64,000 nt of DNA from CALNYX01 sp942490925 (GTDB lineage: Bacteria; Chlamydiota; Chlamydiia; Chlamydiales; JAAKFR01), in assembly GCA_942490925.1 (NCBI GenBank), contig CALNYX010000017.1, positions 1,364,001 to 1,428,000 of the forward strand, read 5' to 3'. Positions 8,006 through 15,707 of the stretch are shown piece by piece. Position 1 is the first letter of the stretch. The number at the start of each line of letters is the position of its first letter. A program made the position numbers and the translations under genes. The notes beneath the pieces are model-generated. The model did no database searches and was not told the origin of the DNA. It saw nothing but the letters and a program-made list of their open reading frames with translations.

Positions 8006-8031
8006 TTCTTAATTTTAACCAGAGAGAAATC

Positions 8032-9234
8032 ATGTATTCAAAAAATCAAGGCAGTGTTTTAGGGGGAATTCTTCTCGTAGCGGGAAGCTGTATCGGAGCA
8101 GGAATGCTCGCTCTACCAGTCATAACCGGTGTTGGGGGATTTGGTCCCGCAATGGTTCTTTTTCTAGCCGCGTGGCTCTTCATGGTCATTACCGGCTTTC
8201 TACTCCTTGAGGTCAATCTAACACTCGGATATCGCCTTAGTCTTGTCTCGCTAGCTGAAAAGACGCTCGGCTCGTTCGGTAAAATTTTAAGTTGGGTCCT
8301 CTTTCTCTTTCTTTTCTACTCTCTGAGCGTTGCTTATATCTCGGCTAGCGGTGAGATCCTGCAGTCGATAGCCTCCGATCTATTTGGTGTGACGCTCTCC
8401 AGCGCAACTGGGGGAATTTTATTCACAGCCTTTTTTGGCATTATTCTCTACGCTGGGGTGCGCCAAGTCGATCTTGTCAACCGCCTATTGATGCTCGGAC
8501 TGATTGTCACCTACTTAGCTCTCGTGTTTTTGGGCTCTCGCTACATCAGCCTAGATAACCTGATGGCACATGAGTGGAAGTATGCCTTTGCAGCGATGCC
8601 GATTTTGATCATTTCATTTGGATTTCATAACATGATTCCAAGCTTAGCAATGTACTTGAAAGGGGATGCTAAACGACTTCGACTCACGCTATTTATTGGA
8701 AGTGTCATTCCGCTTGCGATCTACTTTGTCTGGCAGGTTGTCATGCTTGGCATGATTCCCATTGACGAAAGGGCGATTGCTTTGACAAATGGAGAGGTTG
8801 CTACGACAACATTGCGAGCTGTCACAGGTCGCGGATGGATTAATACAGCCGCGCAATTTTTTGCCCTGTTTGCAATCACCACCTCCTTTTTGGCTCAGTC
8901 ACTGAGTTTAGTTGACTTTCTTGCCGATGGCATGAAAATGGCAAAACAGGGGCTCAAACGTCTTTTCCTTATTGGATTGACACTTGTGCCACCGCTACTT
9001 TTTGCGCTACTTAATCCAGGGATTTTCATCCGTGCCATTCAGGTTGCTGGAGGCCTTTCAGCTGTGATCCTATTTGGTGTCATGCCGGCGCTTATGGTTT
9101 GGGTATTGCGCCGAGAAAAGCCGCAAGTTACCGTCAGCCGTCTTGTGCTGTCGACCGTTCTGATTGTTGGAGCGAGCATTTTTCTAGTTGAAATTGCGGG
9201 TGAGCTTGGGCTTCCCCTACTACCGAGGGTCTGA
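8032..9234 (+). CDS. tyrP: Aromatic amino acid permease, TyrP type (first copy)
   Basis: 400-residue inner-membrane transporter with about 11 hydrophobic helices. The N-terminal motif GSCIGAGMLALPV is typical of the hydroxy/aromatic amino acid permease family (TyrP, Mtr, TnaB). Substrate is probably tyrosine or tryptophan, driven by proton symport. It is followed at once by a paralogue sharing the start motif and length; Chlamydia also has two tandem tyrP genes (CT817, CT818). The stop TGA shares its A with the next ATG. Importing aromatic amino acids suits an intracellular auxotroph, and the linkage with trpS is notable. Confidence 0.88.
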   Translation: MYSKNQGSVLGGILLVAGSCIGAGMLALPVITGVGGFGPAMVLFLAAWLFMVITGFLLLEVNLTLGYRLSLVSLAEKTLGSFGKILSWVLFLFLFYSLSVAYISASGEILQSIASDLFGVTLSSATGGILFTAFFGIILYAGVRQVDLVNRLLMLGLIVTYLALVFLGSRYISLDNLMAHEWKYAFAAMPILIISFGFHNMIPSLAMYLKGDAKRLRLTLFIGSVIPLAIYFVWQVVMLGMIPIDERAIALTNGEVATTTLRAVTGRGWINTAAQFFALFAITTSFLAQSLSLVDFLADGMKMAKQGLKRLFLIGLTLVPPLLFALLNPGIFIRAIQVAGGLSAVILFGVMPALMVWVLRREKPQVTVSRLVLSTVLIVGASIFLVEIAGELGLPLLPRV

Positions 9235-10412
9235 TGTTAGGAAAAACTAATCGATTAATTGGAGCGATTCTACTTGTTAGCGGTACAACAGTTGGAGCTG
9301 GAATGTTGGCTCTACCTGTCACAACAGGCTTAGCTGGCTTTATACCAGCACTACTCATTATGCTTCTCATTTGGGCCTTCATGATGCTGACGGCCTTTTA
9401 TTTCCTTGAGGTGAACCTGCGTATGCCAGGTGAGAGTAATCTCATCTCCATGGTAGGCAAAACTCTTGGCACTACAGGACAGGTGATATCCTGGGTTTTC
9501 TACCTCCTTTTGCTCTATGCACTCATGACAGCCTACCTGATGGGATGCAGTCAAATTTTAGGAGATCTTATTCCTATTCCTCAGTGGACATGGGCTCTGA
9601 TTCTCTTTGCGGCATTTGCCCTCTTCATTTACTTTGGTACCCAAGCAACAGATATGCTCAATCGTATCTTTATCCTTGGAATGGTTATCACCTATATCTG
9701 TGTTGTTGCCTTTGGATGTTGTAAAGTAGAGCCTCCACTTTTGTTGCACTTCAACTGGAACTACTTCCTCCCCTCCCTTTCTGTTGTGCTCACTACTTTC
9801 GGGTATCACATCATCATTCCTACGCTTAGTACCTACCTTGAGCACGATGTAAAATCACTCAAAAAAGCCATTTTCATTGGGAGCTTGCTTCCACTTGTGA
9901 TCTATATCTTGTGGCAGTTTGTTGTCATGGGCATTGTCCCTTCAGAAAGTCTGCACATCGCTGCCGAGCAAGGAGTGCAAGTCACCTTCTTTTTGAAAAA
10001 GCAGCTCATGGTACAGTGGATCGGTGAAGCACTTCGTCTTTTCGCCCTTTGCGCCATTGTAACGTCTCTTTTAGGCGTTTCATTGAGCCTCACAGACTTT
10101 TTATCTGATGGCCTTCATATTAAACGGACACATTGGGGTAAGTTTTTAATCGTGCTGCTCACCTTCTGCCCACCGCTCTTTTTCACTCTTTTCTATCCTG
10201 AAGGGTTTATTGCAGCGCTTCGTTATGCAGGTATTTTTGTTGTCATCTTGCTTGCTCTTCTACCAGCGCTCATGGCTTGGTTTGAGAGGTATCGGGAAGA
10301 GAAAGAGAACCTCTTTGTCAAATCCCGCTTTAAAGTCCCTGGCGGAAAACCAGTCGTATTGTTTACCATCCTCTTTTCTATCGTACTACTTGGATTTGAG
10401 CTTTTCATATGA
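9234..10412 (+). CDS. tyrP: Aromatic amino acid permease, TyrP type (second copy)
   Basis: 392 residues, about 11 membrane helices, and the family motif GTTVGAGMLALPV at the N-terminus. Paralogue of the preceding gene: the first 50 residues align closely, the middle has diverged. Start overlaps the first copy by 1 nt and the stop overlaps trpS as ATGA, so all three are probably co-translated. The two copies may differ in substrate (Tyr versus Trp), which cannot be told here. Confidence 0.88.
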   Translation: MLGKTNRLIGAILLVSGTTVGAGMLALPVTTGLAGFIPALLIMLLIWAFMMLTAFYFLEVNLRMPGESNLISMVGKTLGTTGQVISWVFYLLLLYALMTAYLMGCSQILGDLIPIPQWTWALILFAAFALFIYFGTQATDMLNRIFILGMVITYICVVAFGCCKVEPPLLLHFNWNYFLPSLSVVLTTFGYHIIIPTLSTYLEHDVKSLKKAIFIGSLLPLVIYILWQFVVMGIVPSESLHIAAEQGVQVTFFLKKQLMVQWIGEALRLFALCAIVTSLLGVSLSLTDFLSDGLHIKRTHWGKFLIVLLTFCPPLFFTLFYPEGFIAALRYAGIFVVILLALLPALMAWFERYREEKENLFVKSRFKVPGGKPVVLFTILFSIVLLGFELFI

Positions 10413-11446
10413 AAAAACGGATACTAACAGGCGATCGTCCAACAGGCAAACTCCACCTTGGACATTACATCGGCTCAATCAAAAACCGCGTGGCCTTGCA
10501 AGATGAGTACGACTGCTTTTTTCTCATTGCAGACTTGCATACACTCACCACCAAGCCTCGCAAAGAACAGATCTTAGAGATGCGCTCACACATCCATGAC
10601 ACTGTTCTGGACTGGCTTGCTTGTGGTATTGATCCTGAAAAGTCGGTCATCTACTTGCAATCCGCTGTTCATGAGATCTATGAACTCAACCTGCTGTTTG
10701 AAATGCTTGTCTCTGTCAATCGCCTAACCGGCCTGCCGAGCCTCAAGGAGATGGCGCGCAACGCCCACATCGATGAGCAGAGCATCTCGTTTGGCCTCAT
10801 TGGCTACCCTGTTTTGCAAACAGCTGACATCCTACTTCCAAAAGCGCATCTCGTCCCTGTTGGAAAAGACAACGAAGCGCATATTGAGCTAGCGCGCGAC
10901 ATTGCAAGGCGCTTTAATCAATACTACGAAGATCTCTTTCCACCTCCCGAAGTACTCCTGTCAGAAACACCAACACTTATTGGCACCGATGGCAAAGGAA
11001 AAATGAGTAAATCGGCAGGTAACTGCATCTACCTCTCTGATGATGCTAAAACCGTTGAGAAAAAAGTGCGTGGCATGTTTACAGACTCGAACCGCGTGCA
11101 TGCAAACGTTCCGGGCACAATTGAAGGGAATCCTCTTTTTATTTTCCATGATCTGTTTAACCCCAACAAAGATGAAGTTGCTGAATTTAAAAAGCGCTAC
11201 CAGCAAGGGAATATTGGTGATGTAGAGATCAAAACGCGTCTTGCACAAGAGCTCAACACGTTTTTAGAGCCGCTTCGTGAAAGAAGACGTCACTTTGAAG
11301 AGCAAAAGCACTATGTCGAAAAAGTGATCTATGAAGGAACACTAAAAATGAGTGAAGTTGCCAAAGCGACCCTTAAAGAGGTGCGTGCAGCAATGGGATT
11401 GACCGGCGCTTGGAACAAAATTTCTCGTTTAGCGCGTAAGCTTTGA
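10409..11446 (+). CDS. trpS: Tryptophanyl-tRNA synthetase
   Basis: Class I aminoacyl-tRNA synthetase charging tRNA-Trp in the cytoplasm. 345 residues. HIGH-type motif HLGHY at residues 16-20 and KMSKS at about 198-202 (GKGKMSKSAGN). ATG overlaps the tyrP stop as ATGA. Linkage to an aromatic permease couples uptake and use of tryptophan. In C. trachomatis trpS (CT585) is directly followed by uvrB (CT586); here an outer-membrane protein gene lies between. Confidence 0.95.
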   Translation: MKKRILTGDRPTGKLHLGHYIGSIKNRVALQDEYDCFFLIADLHTLTTKPRKEQILEMRSHIHDTVLDWLACGIDPEKSVIYLQSAVHEIYELNLLFEMLVSVNRLTGLPSLKEMARNAHIDEQSISFGLIGYPVLQTADILLPKAHLVPVGKDNEAHIELARDIARRFNQYYEDLFPPPEVLLSETPTLIGTDGKGKMSKSAGNCIYLSDDAKTVEKKVRGMFTDSNRVHANVPGTIEGNPLFIFHDLFNPNKDEVAEFKKRYQQGNIGDVEIKTRLAQELNTFLEPLRERRRHFEEQKHYVEKVIYEGTLKMSEVAKATLKEVRAAMGLTGAWNKISRLARKL

Positions 11447-11531
11447 GAAATCTCTGAATTTTGACAAAAATCTCGACACTCCAATAGGGGTTTCTTGACA
11501 GATAGTGATAATTTATTTTACAACGATTGTT

Positions 11532-12500
11532 GTGAAAAAATTCTTTACCATTCTTCTTCTTTTTTGCGGCACTATTCTAAAGGCTGATTGTTGCGACGAT
11601 CGTGGTTACTTCCAGTTTTCTGGCGAATGGCTCTACTTTATCCCCTCTTTTGATCAATCGGAATATATTGTTAAAGGTGGAGTTGGCTCAGACTCTACTG
11701 GTCTGACTGAGCGCCTCGGTGTTGATCAATCATTTGCTTCTGGCTATCGCCTCGAGGGCGTCTACTTACTTTGCAATCGGCAAAATGCTTTTGCCTTTCG
11801 CTATACACAATTCCATGATGTCCCTAAAAGTTCAGTTGGAAGCTCAGCCAACGACTTATTACCGATTATCGGAATTCCTGGTCTAATTTCAAATCAAGGA
11901 GCATCAGGAAATGCATTGTTTCAAAGAGATTATAACTACTATTCGATAGAAGGACTCTATAGGCTCTGCTGCTTAGAAGCCTGTTGTACGCAGACAAAAT
12001 TACTCATTGGAGTTGAGTACAATCACCTCCATATCAAAGAAGAGGGGCGGTTTCCTGGACAAACTAACTTCGTCGTGGATAACGACATGCAAGCCTTCCA
12101 GCTCGGACCAGAGTTTGCTCTTGAAGCCTGTTGGGATTTCTCTGACTGTTTGAGCCTTCTTGGGCGCGCTCAAGGATCGATCTTTTCCACGTGGAACCGC
12201 TCAAAATTGACGAGTTCGAGTCAAAATGCCGTACTGCTCATCAAAAATAAACCGAATTTTTGGCACGTAACACCCGCTTGGGGTGCACGTCTTGGCCTCT
12301 CAGCGGACCACTTGATCACTTTACCTCGTTGTTGGGGAGCGTGCGGCTTTCATATTGAAGCTGGCTACGAATGGTACCTTGCGATGGACGCTGTTGATCG
12401 GATCTATTTTGTTGATAGTAGCGCCAGCGGATTTTCCCTCAATGAGTGGTCGAACTTCACCCTTCAGGGACCTTATGTCCGCATAAACCTATCTTTCTAA
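11532..12500 (+). CDS. Cysteine-rich MOMP/Legionella-type outer-membrane beta-barrel protein
   Basis: About 322 residues from a GTG at 11532 (KKFFTILLLFCGTILKA signal peptide); a GTG at 11505 would add 9 residues and put extra hydrophobic residues before the basic start, so 11532 is preferred. No good ribosome site for either. The mature protein begins DCCDDRGYFQ and contains further Cys pairs (YRLCCLEACC), alternating strand patterns and a C-terminal Phe (YVRINLSF), the usual barrel-assembly signal. Resembles the multi-copy MOMP-like proteins of Simkania-type chlamydiae; probably a porin cross-linked through disulfides. TTGACA sequences upstream (11461, 11495) have no convincing -10 partner. 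Confidence 0.7.
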   Translation: MKKFFTILLLFCGTILKADCCDDRGYFQFSGEWLYFIPSFDQSEYIVKGGVGSDSTGLTERLGVDQSFASGYRLEGVYLLCNRQNAFAFRYTQFHDVPKSSVGSSANDLLPIIGIPGLISNQGASGNALFQRDYNYYSIEGLYRLCCLEACCTQTKLLIGVEYNHLHIKEEGRFPGQTNFVVDNDMQAFQLGPEFALEACWDFSDCLSLLGRAQGSIFSTWNRSKLTSSSQNAVLLIKNKPNFWHVTPAWGARLGLSADHLITLPRCWGACGFHIEAGYEWYLAMDAVDRIYFVDSSASGFSLNEWSNFTLQGPYVRINLSF

Positions 12501-12527
12501 GGCCTGTTTTTCTAAAATAGCGGGCAA

Positions 12528-14501
12528 ATGCCAGCTTTTGAACTCAATACAGACTTTGCTCCTTGCGGTGACCAGCCGCAAGCAATAGAGAGACTTGTTG
12601 CAGGTTTGCAACAAGATAAGCCTGCCCAGGTCCTCCGTGGAGTTACAGGCTCTGGCAAAACCTTCACGATGGCCAATATTGTAGCGGCTGTGCAAAAGCC
12701 AACGCTTGTCCTGGCTCACAATAAAACACTTGCCGCGCAACTCTACCAGGAATTCAAAAACTTTTTCCCTAATAACGCCGTTGAGTACTTTGTCTCCTAC
12801 TACGACTACTATCAACCAGAAGCCTACCTTCCACGCACCGACACCTACATCGAAAAAGATCTCTCCATCAATGATGAAATTGATCAGATGCGTCTTTCTG
12901 CAACGCGCTCTCTTTTCGAGCGGGATGATGTACTCATTGTAGCTTCTGTTTCTTGCATCTACGGCTTGGGAATGCCCGAGCACTATGCTCAGATGAACCT
13001 CGTCTTTGAAGTGGGTAAACAGCAGAGGCGCGATGAGATGCTCTTGCATCTGATTGAGATGCACTATAAGTGCAACGATCACGATTTTTTCCGCGGGATC
13101 TTCCGAGTGCGTGGCGATGTCATTGAAATCTATCCCGCCTATGAAGCTGACTTGGCTCTTCGCATCGAATTTTTCGATGATGAAGTGGAGCGGATTAGTG
13201 AAATCGACCCCTTGACGGGGAAGGTGATCAAGCGGCTTGACAAGGTCACACTCTACCCCGGCTCACACCACGTCACACCCGCGCAAATCCGTTTCCAAGC
13301 GATTGAAACCATCCGCGCCGAGCTGGGCGAGAGAATAGCACACTTTGAAAAAGAGCAGATGCTCGTTGAAGAGCAACGGATTCGTCAACGGACGCTTTAC
13401 GACCTTGAGATGATCAAAGAGGTTGGTTTTTGCAAAGGGATTGAAAACTACTCACGTCATTTTTCAGGAAGGCCTCCTGGAGGCTCACCTCCCACACTGC
13501 TCGACTACTTCCCTGACGATTTTCTCTTCTTCATCGATGAGTCGCACCAGTCGATTCCCCAGCTGCACGCCATGTATAATGGCGATAAAGCGCGTAAACA
13601 GGCCCTTGTCGATTTTGGATTTCGCCTCCCTTCAGCCTATGACAATAGACCCCTTAGGTTTGAAGAGACCTACTCCCATTTTCACCGTGTGATCTATGTC
13701 TCCGCAACACCAGGTCCTTGGGAGATTCAAGAGGCTGAAGGAGAGGTTGTTGAGCAAGTAATTCGCCCTACTGGACTTTTGGATCCACCAATCGAAATCC
13801 GCCCCGCACAGGGACAAGTCGATGATGTACTCGATGAAATCAGACGGCATACAGAGAGTGGCGGCCGCGTTTTGGTGACAACACTGACCAAAAGACTCTC
13901 CGAAGATCTCGCAAAATACCTCCTTGAGCTCGATGTCAAAGCCAAGTATCTCCACTCCGATATCGACACCCTTGAGCGCGTTCAAATCTTACGCGATTTA
14001 CGCTTAGGAAAATTCGATGTACTCGTCGGGATCAACCTGCTTAGAGAGGGACTTGACCTACCAGAAGTTTCGCTAGTTGCGATCTTGGATGCTGATAAAC
14101 AAGGGTTTTTGCGCAGTGAAACAGCTCTAGTACAGACTTGTGGAAGAGCGGCGCGTAATGTAGAGGGGCGTGTAATCATGTATGCTGATAAAATGACCCC
14201 TGCAATTCGTAATACACTCCATATTACCGAGATGCGCCGCAAAAAGCAGATGGAATATAATAAAAAGCACGGGATTACACCTCGGACAATTCAGCGTGAT
14301 TTGGGCACTGAAATGGGGCTTGGCAAAGAGGAAGAGGAGATTTTAGAGGAGCAGCGCGAGAGTTATCTTACTTCTAAAGAGATTGAGGCGAAGATTAAAG
14401 AGTATGAAAAAGCGATGCAACAGTCTGCTAAGAGTTATGATTTTGAAGAGGCTGCTCGTTTTCGTGATTTAATGCATAAGTATCAAAAGTTATTAATGTA
14501 G
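12528..14501 (+). CDS. uvrB: Excinuclease ABC subunit B
   Basis: Damage-verification helicase of nucleotide-excision repair, 657 residues. Walker A GVTGSGKTFT at about residue 38; beta-hairpin segment YYDYYQPEAY at about 92; DESHQS (motif II) at about 337; SATPGPWE; motif VI region QTCGRAARN; C-terminal UVR domain (EKAMQQSAKSYDFEEAARFRDL). All expected parts are present. The TAG stop is split by the IS insertion: TA belongs to the duplicated target and G is the first base of the element, so the stop is regenerated. Confidence 0.97.
   Translation: MPAFELNTDFAPCGDQPQAIERLVAGLQQDKPAQVLRGVTGSGKTFTMANIVAAVQKPTLVLAHNKTLAAQLYQEFKNFFPNNAVEYFVSYYDYYQPEAYLPRTDTYIEKDLSINDEIDQMRLSATRSLFERDDVLIVASVSCIYGLGMPEHYAQMNLVFEVGKQQRRDEMLLHLIEMHYKCNDHDFFRGIFRVRGDVIEIYPAYEADLALRIEFFDDEVERISEIDPLTGKVIKRLDKVTLYPGSHHVTPAQIRFQAIETIRAELGERIAHFEKEQMLVEEQRIRQRTLYDLEMIKEVGFCKGIENYSRHFSGRPPGGSPPTLLDYFPDDFLFFIDESHQSIPQLHAMYNGDKARKQALVDFGFRLPSAYDNRPLRFEETYSHFHRVIYVSATPGPWEIQEAEGEVVEQVIRPTGLLDPPIEIRPAQGQVDDVLDEIRRHTESGGRVLVTTLTKRLSEDLAKYLLELDVKAKYLHSDIDTLERVQILRDLRLGKFDVLVGINLLREGLDLPEVSLVAILDADKQGFLRSETALVQTCGRAARNVEGRVIMYADKMTPAIRNTLHITEMRRKKQMEYNKKHGITPRTIQRDLGTEMGLGKEEEEILEEQRESYLTSKEIEAKIKEYEKAMQQSAKSYDFEEAARFRDLMHKYQKLLM
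14492..14500. repeat. Target-site duplication, left copy (ATTAATGTA)
   Basis: Nine bases at the uvrB 3' end, repeated exactly at 15650-15658 beyond the other end of the IS903-type element. IS903 relatives make 9-bp duplications. Confidence 0.75.
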
Positions 14502-14541
14502 ATTTTGTTGAAAAACTCTTTTGAACTTAAGAGGCCTTTTG

Positions 14542-14560
14542 ACCACGGCTCTGCCGTGGT
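14542..14560. repeat. Perfect hairpin ACCACGGC-TCT-GCCGTGGT
   Basis: 8-bp stem with a 3-nt loop, lying just after the transposase stop on that strand and 41 nt inside the element. No T-run follows on either strand, so it is not a standard intrinsic terminator. The apical GGC-NNN-GCC core is shared with the hairpins at 15509-15602. Confidence 0.6.
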
Positions 14561-14564
14561 TCAT

Positions 14565-15428
14565 TCAGATGGCTAGAGCATTCATTTTATTGAGTAATAG
14601 GCAGCGAAGGTGATTTTCAACACTCTGACTATCAGATCTTTTTGAAAATAACCTAGAGCCAAAGAGCCTTTTCATTCTTGAGAAGGCTGATTCAACAAGA
14701 GCTCTTCGGCTATATCCCGTCATTTTACTCCACAAAGATTTAGCAACTTGATCCCCACCTAATGCTCGGATGATGCGCAATGCATCATCCCGATCTGGAT
14801 CTTTGTTTCGTATTCGACCATTCTTGGGTGGAGGGATGAGCCCTCGAGCACCTCTTTTTGTAATAGCCTCTCTAGAAGCTCTTCCATCATATGCACCATC
14901 AGCCAAAACAGTATCTACAGAATCACTCACTTGGCTGAGGAGAACCTCAGTCATTTGACCATCGTGTACATGCCCTTGAGTTGTTGTTTGAGCTACAATT
15001 TCCCCAGTATCCGTATCGACTGCTATATGGATTTTTACCCATCGCCGTCGTTTTGACTTTCCATGAATTTTAACCTTCCATTCTCCCTCCCCATAGACTT
15101 TAACTCCAGAAGCATCGATAGCAACAACAGAAGCATTTGACTGGCTTAAAGCAGGGAGCTTCAATTTTCTAGCTCTCTTGCATATCAATGAGTAAGAAGG
15201 AATGGAATATTTTGTAAATGACTCAGCAAAGCCTTGCAGAGCCCTATAAGCCAAATGGTAATGAATCTTGACCATCATAAGCATGGTAATCAAAGAATCG
15301 GAGAAAATCTGAGGTCTGCCACCAGTTTTAGACTTTTTGTTTTTGAACAACTTAGGGTCGATGAGAAAAGTAATGCTTCCCCTTTGAACTAGCTGTTTGT
15401 TATATTGCTTCCAATTGCGTTTACGCAT
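14565..15428 (-). CDS. IS903-type transposase
   Basis: 287-residue DDE transposase that cuts and rejoins the element ends. The N-terminal WKQYNKQLVQRGSITFLID and the central SGVKVYGEGEWKVKIHG match the IS903 group of IS5. Catalytic residues: VVAIDASG (first Asp), VLADGAYDG (second Asp), and the YREK-like RRALVESAFSRMKRLFG (Glu). Gene appears intact. A ribosome site is not obvious; an 11-bp imperfect inverted repeat (GAGACTCCTTG ... CAAGGAGTTTC, 15432-15466) lies just upstream of the start and could hide or regulate translation. Confidence 0.92.
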   Translation of the reverse strand: MRKRNWKQYNKQLVQRGSITFLIDPKLFKNKKSKTGGRPQIFSDSLITMLMMVKIHYHLAYRALQGFAESFTKYSIPSYSLICKRARKLKLPALSQSNASVVAIDASGVKVYGEGEWKVKIHGKSKRRRWVKIHIAVDTDTGEIVAQTTTQGHVHDGQMTEVLLSQVSDSVDTVLADGAYDGRASREAITKRGARGLIPPPKNGRIRNKDPDRDDALRIIRALGGDQVAKSLWSKMTGYSRRALVESAFSRMKRLFGSRLFSKRSDSQSVENHLRCLLLNKMNALAI

Positions 15429-15508
15429 CCTGAGACTCCTTGTAGCTGTGATTAGCCAAGGAGTTTCTTTTTTTTAAGGAATTTTTATCAATAGCTTCCG
15501 CGAGTTTA

Positions 15509-15602
15509 GGTCAGGCTCCGCCTGCCCAAAACATCACGTCCAGCAAGCTGAGGCAAAGCCTCAGCTTGCTACCTGAAAGAAGCAGCGGCGGAGCCGCTGC
15601 TT
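15509..15602. repeat. Cluster of three short-loop GC-rich hairpins
   Basis: Hairpin 1, 15509-15527: CAGGC-TCC-GCCTG core with two outer G-C pairs beyond a mismatch. Hairpin 2, 15542-15570: perfect 13-bp stem AGCAAGCTGAGGC with loop AAA. Hairpin 3, 15580-15602: perfect 10-bp stem AAGCAGCGGC with loop GGA. All have a 3-nt loop and a GGC/GCC apex while the arms differ. They lie between the transposase promoter side and the right end of the element; no gene is seen in 15429-15650. Confidence 0.75.
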
Positions 15603-15649
15603 TTGAAGGGAAATGTCTACTTGCTCTCTCGGGCTTTTGAAACACAGTC

Positions 15650-15658
15650 ATTAATGTA
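15650..15658. repeat. Target-site duplication, right copy (ATTAATGTA)
   Basis: Exact repeat of 14492-14500, directly after the right end of the element. It is followed by G, so the pre-insertion uvrB stop was also TAG. Confidence 0.75.
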
Positions 15659-15661
15659 GTC

Positions 15662-15690
15662 TTTAAAAAGCGTGTAATATATCATATCTA
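15662..15690 (+). promoter_or_regulatory. Candidate promoter of the WD40 gene
   Basis: TTTAAA (15662-15667), 17-nt spacer, TATCTA (15685-15690), with a predicted start about 12 nt before the ATG at 15708. AGGTAAAAAG before the start provides a weak ribosome site. Confidence 0.4.
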
Positions 15691-15707
15691 TAAAACTAGG
15701 TAAAAAG

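Larger units (their letters stand above)
14501..15649 (-). mobile_element. IS903-type (IS5 family) insertion sequence, 1149 bp
   Basis: Bounded by exact 9-bp direct repeats ATTAATGTA. The left end GATTTTGTTGAAAAACTC and the inward-read right end GACTGTGTTTCAAAAGCC match each other at 12 of 18 positions, and both resemble, from memory, the IS903 terminal repeat (GGCTTTGTTGAATAAATC). It carries one intact transposase gene on the minus strand, plus GC-rich hairpins upstream of it. It is slightly longer than IS903 because of the hairpin-bearing segment. Recent insertion is suggested by the perfect duplication and intact gene, although the terminal repeats are imperfect. Confidence 0.75.

Noticed and set aside
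12489..13082. 197-codon open frame on the minus strand
   Set aside because: It lies entirely antisense to the well-conserved uvrB start region; composition and motifs belong to uvrB.
14542..14560. Hairpin after the transposase/uvrB stop as an intrinsic terminator
   Set aside because: Good stem but no T-run on either strand; listed only as a hairpin of the family at 15509-15602.
15509..15602. CRISPR array
   Set aside because: The three units are self-complementary hairpins with unrelated arms and no regular spacers; no cas genes nearby.
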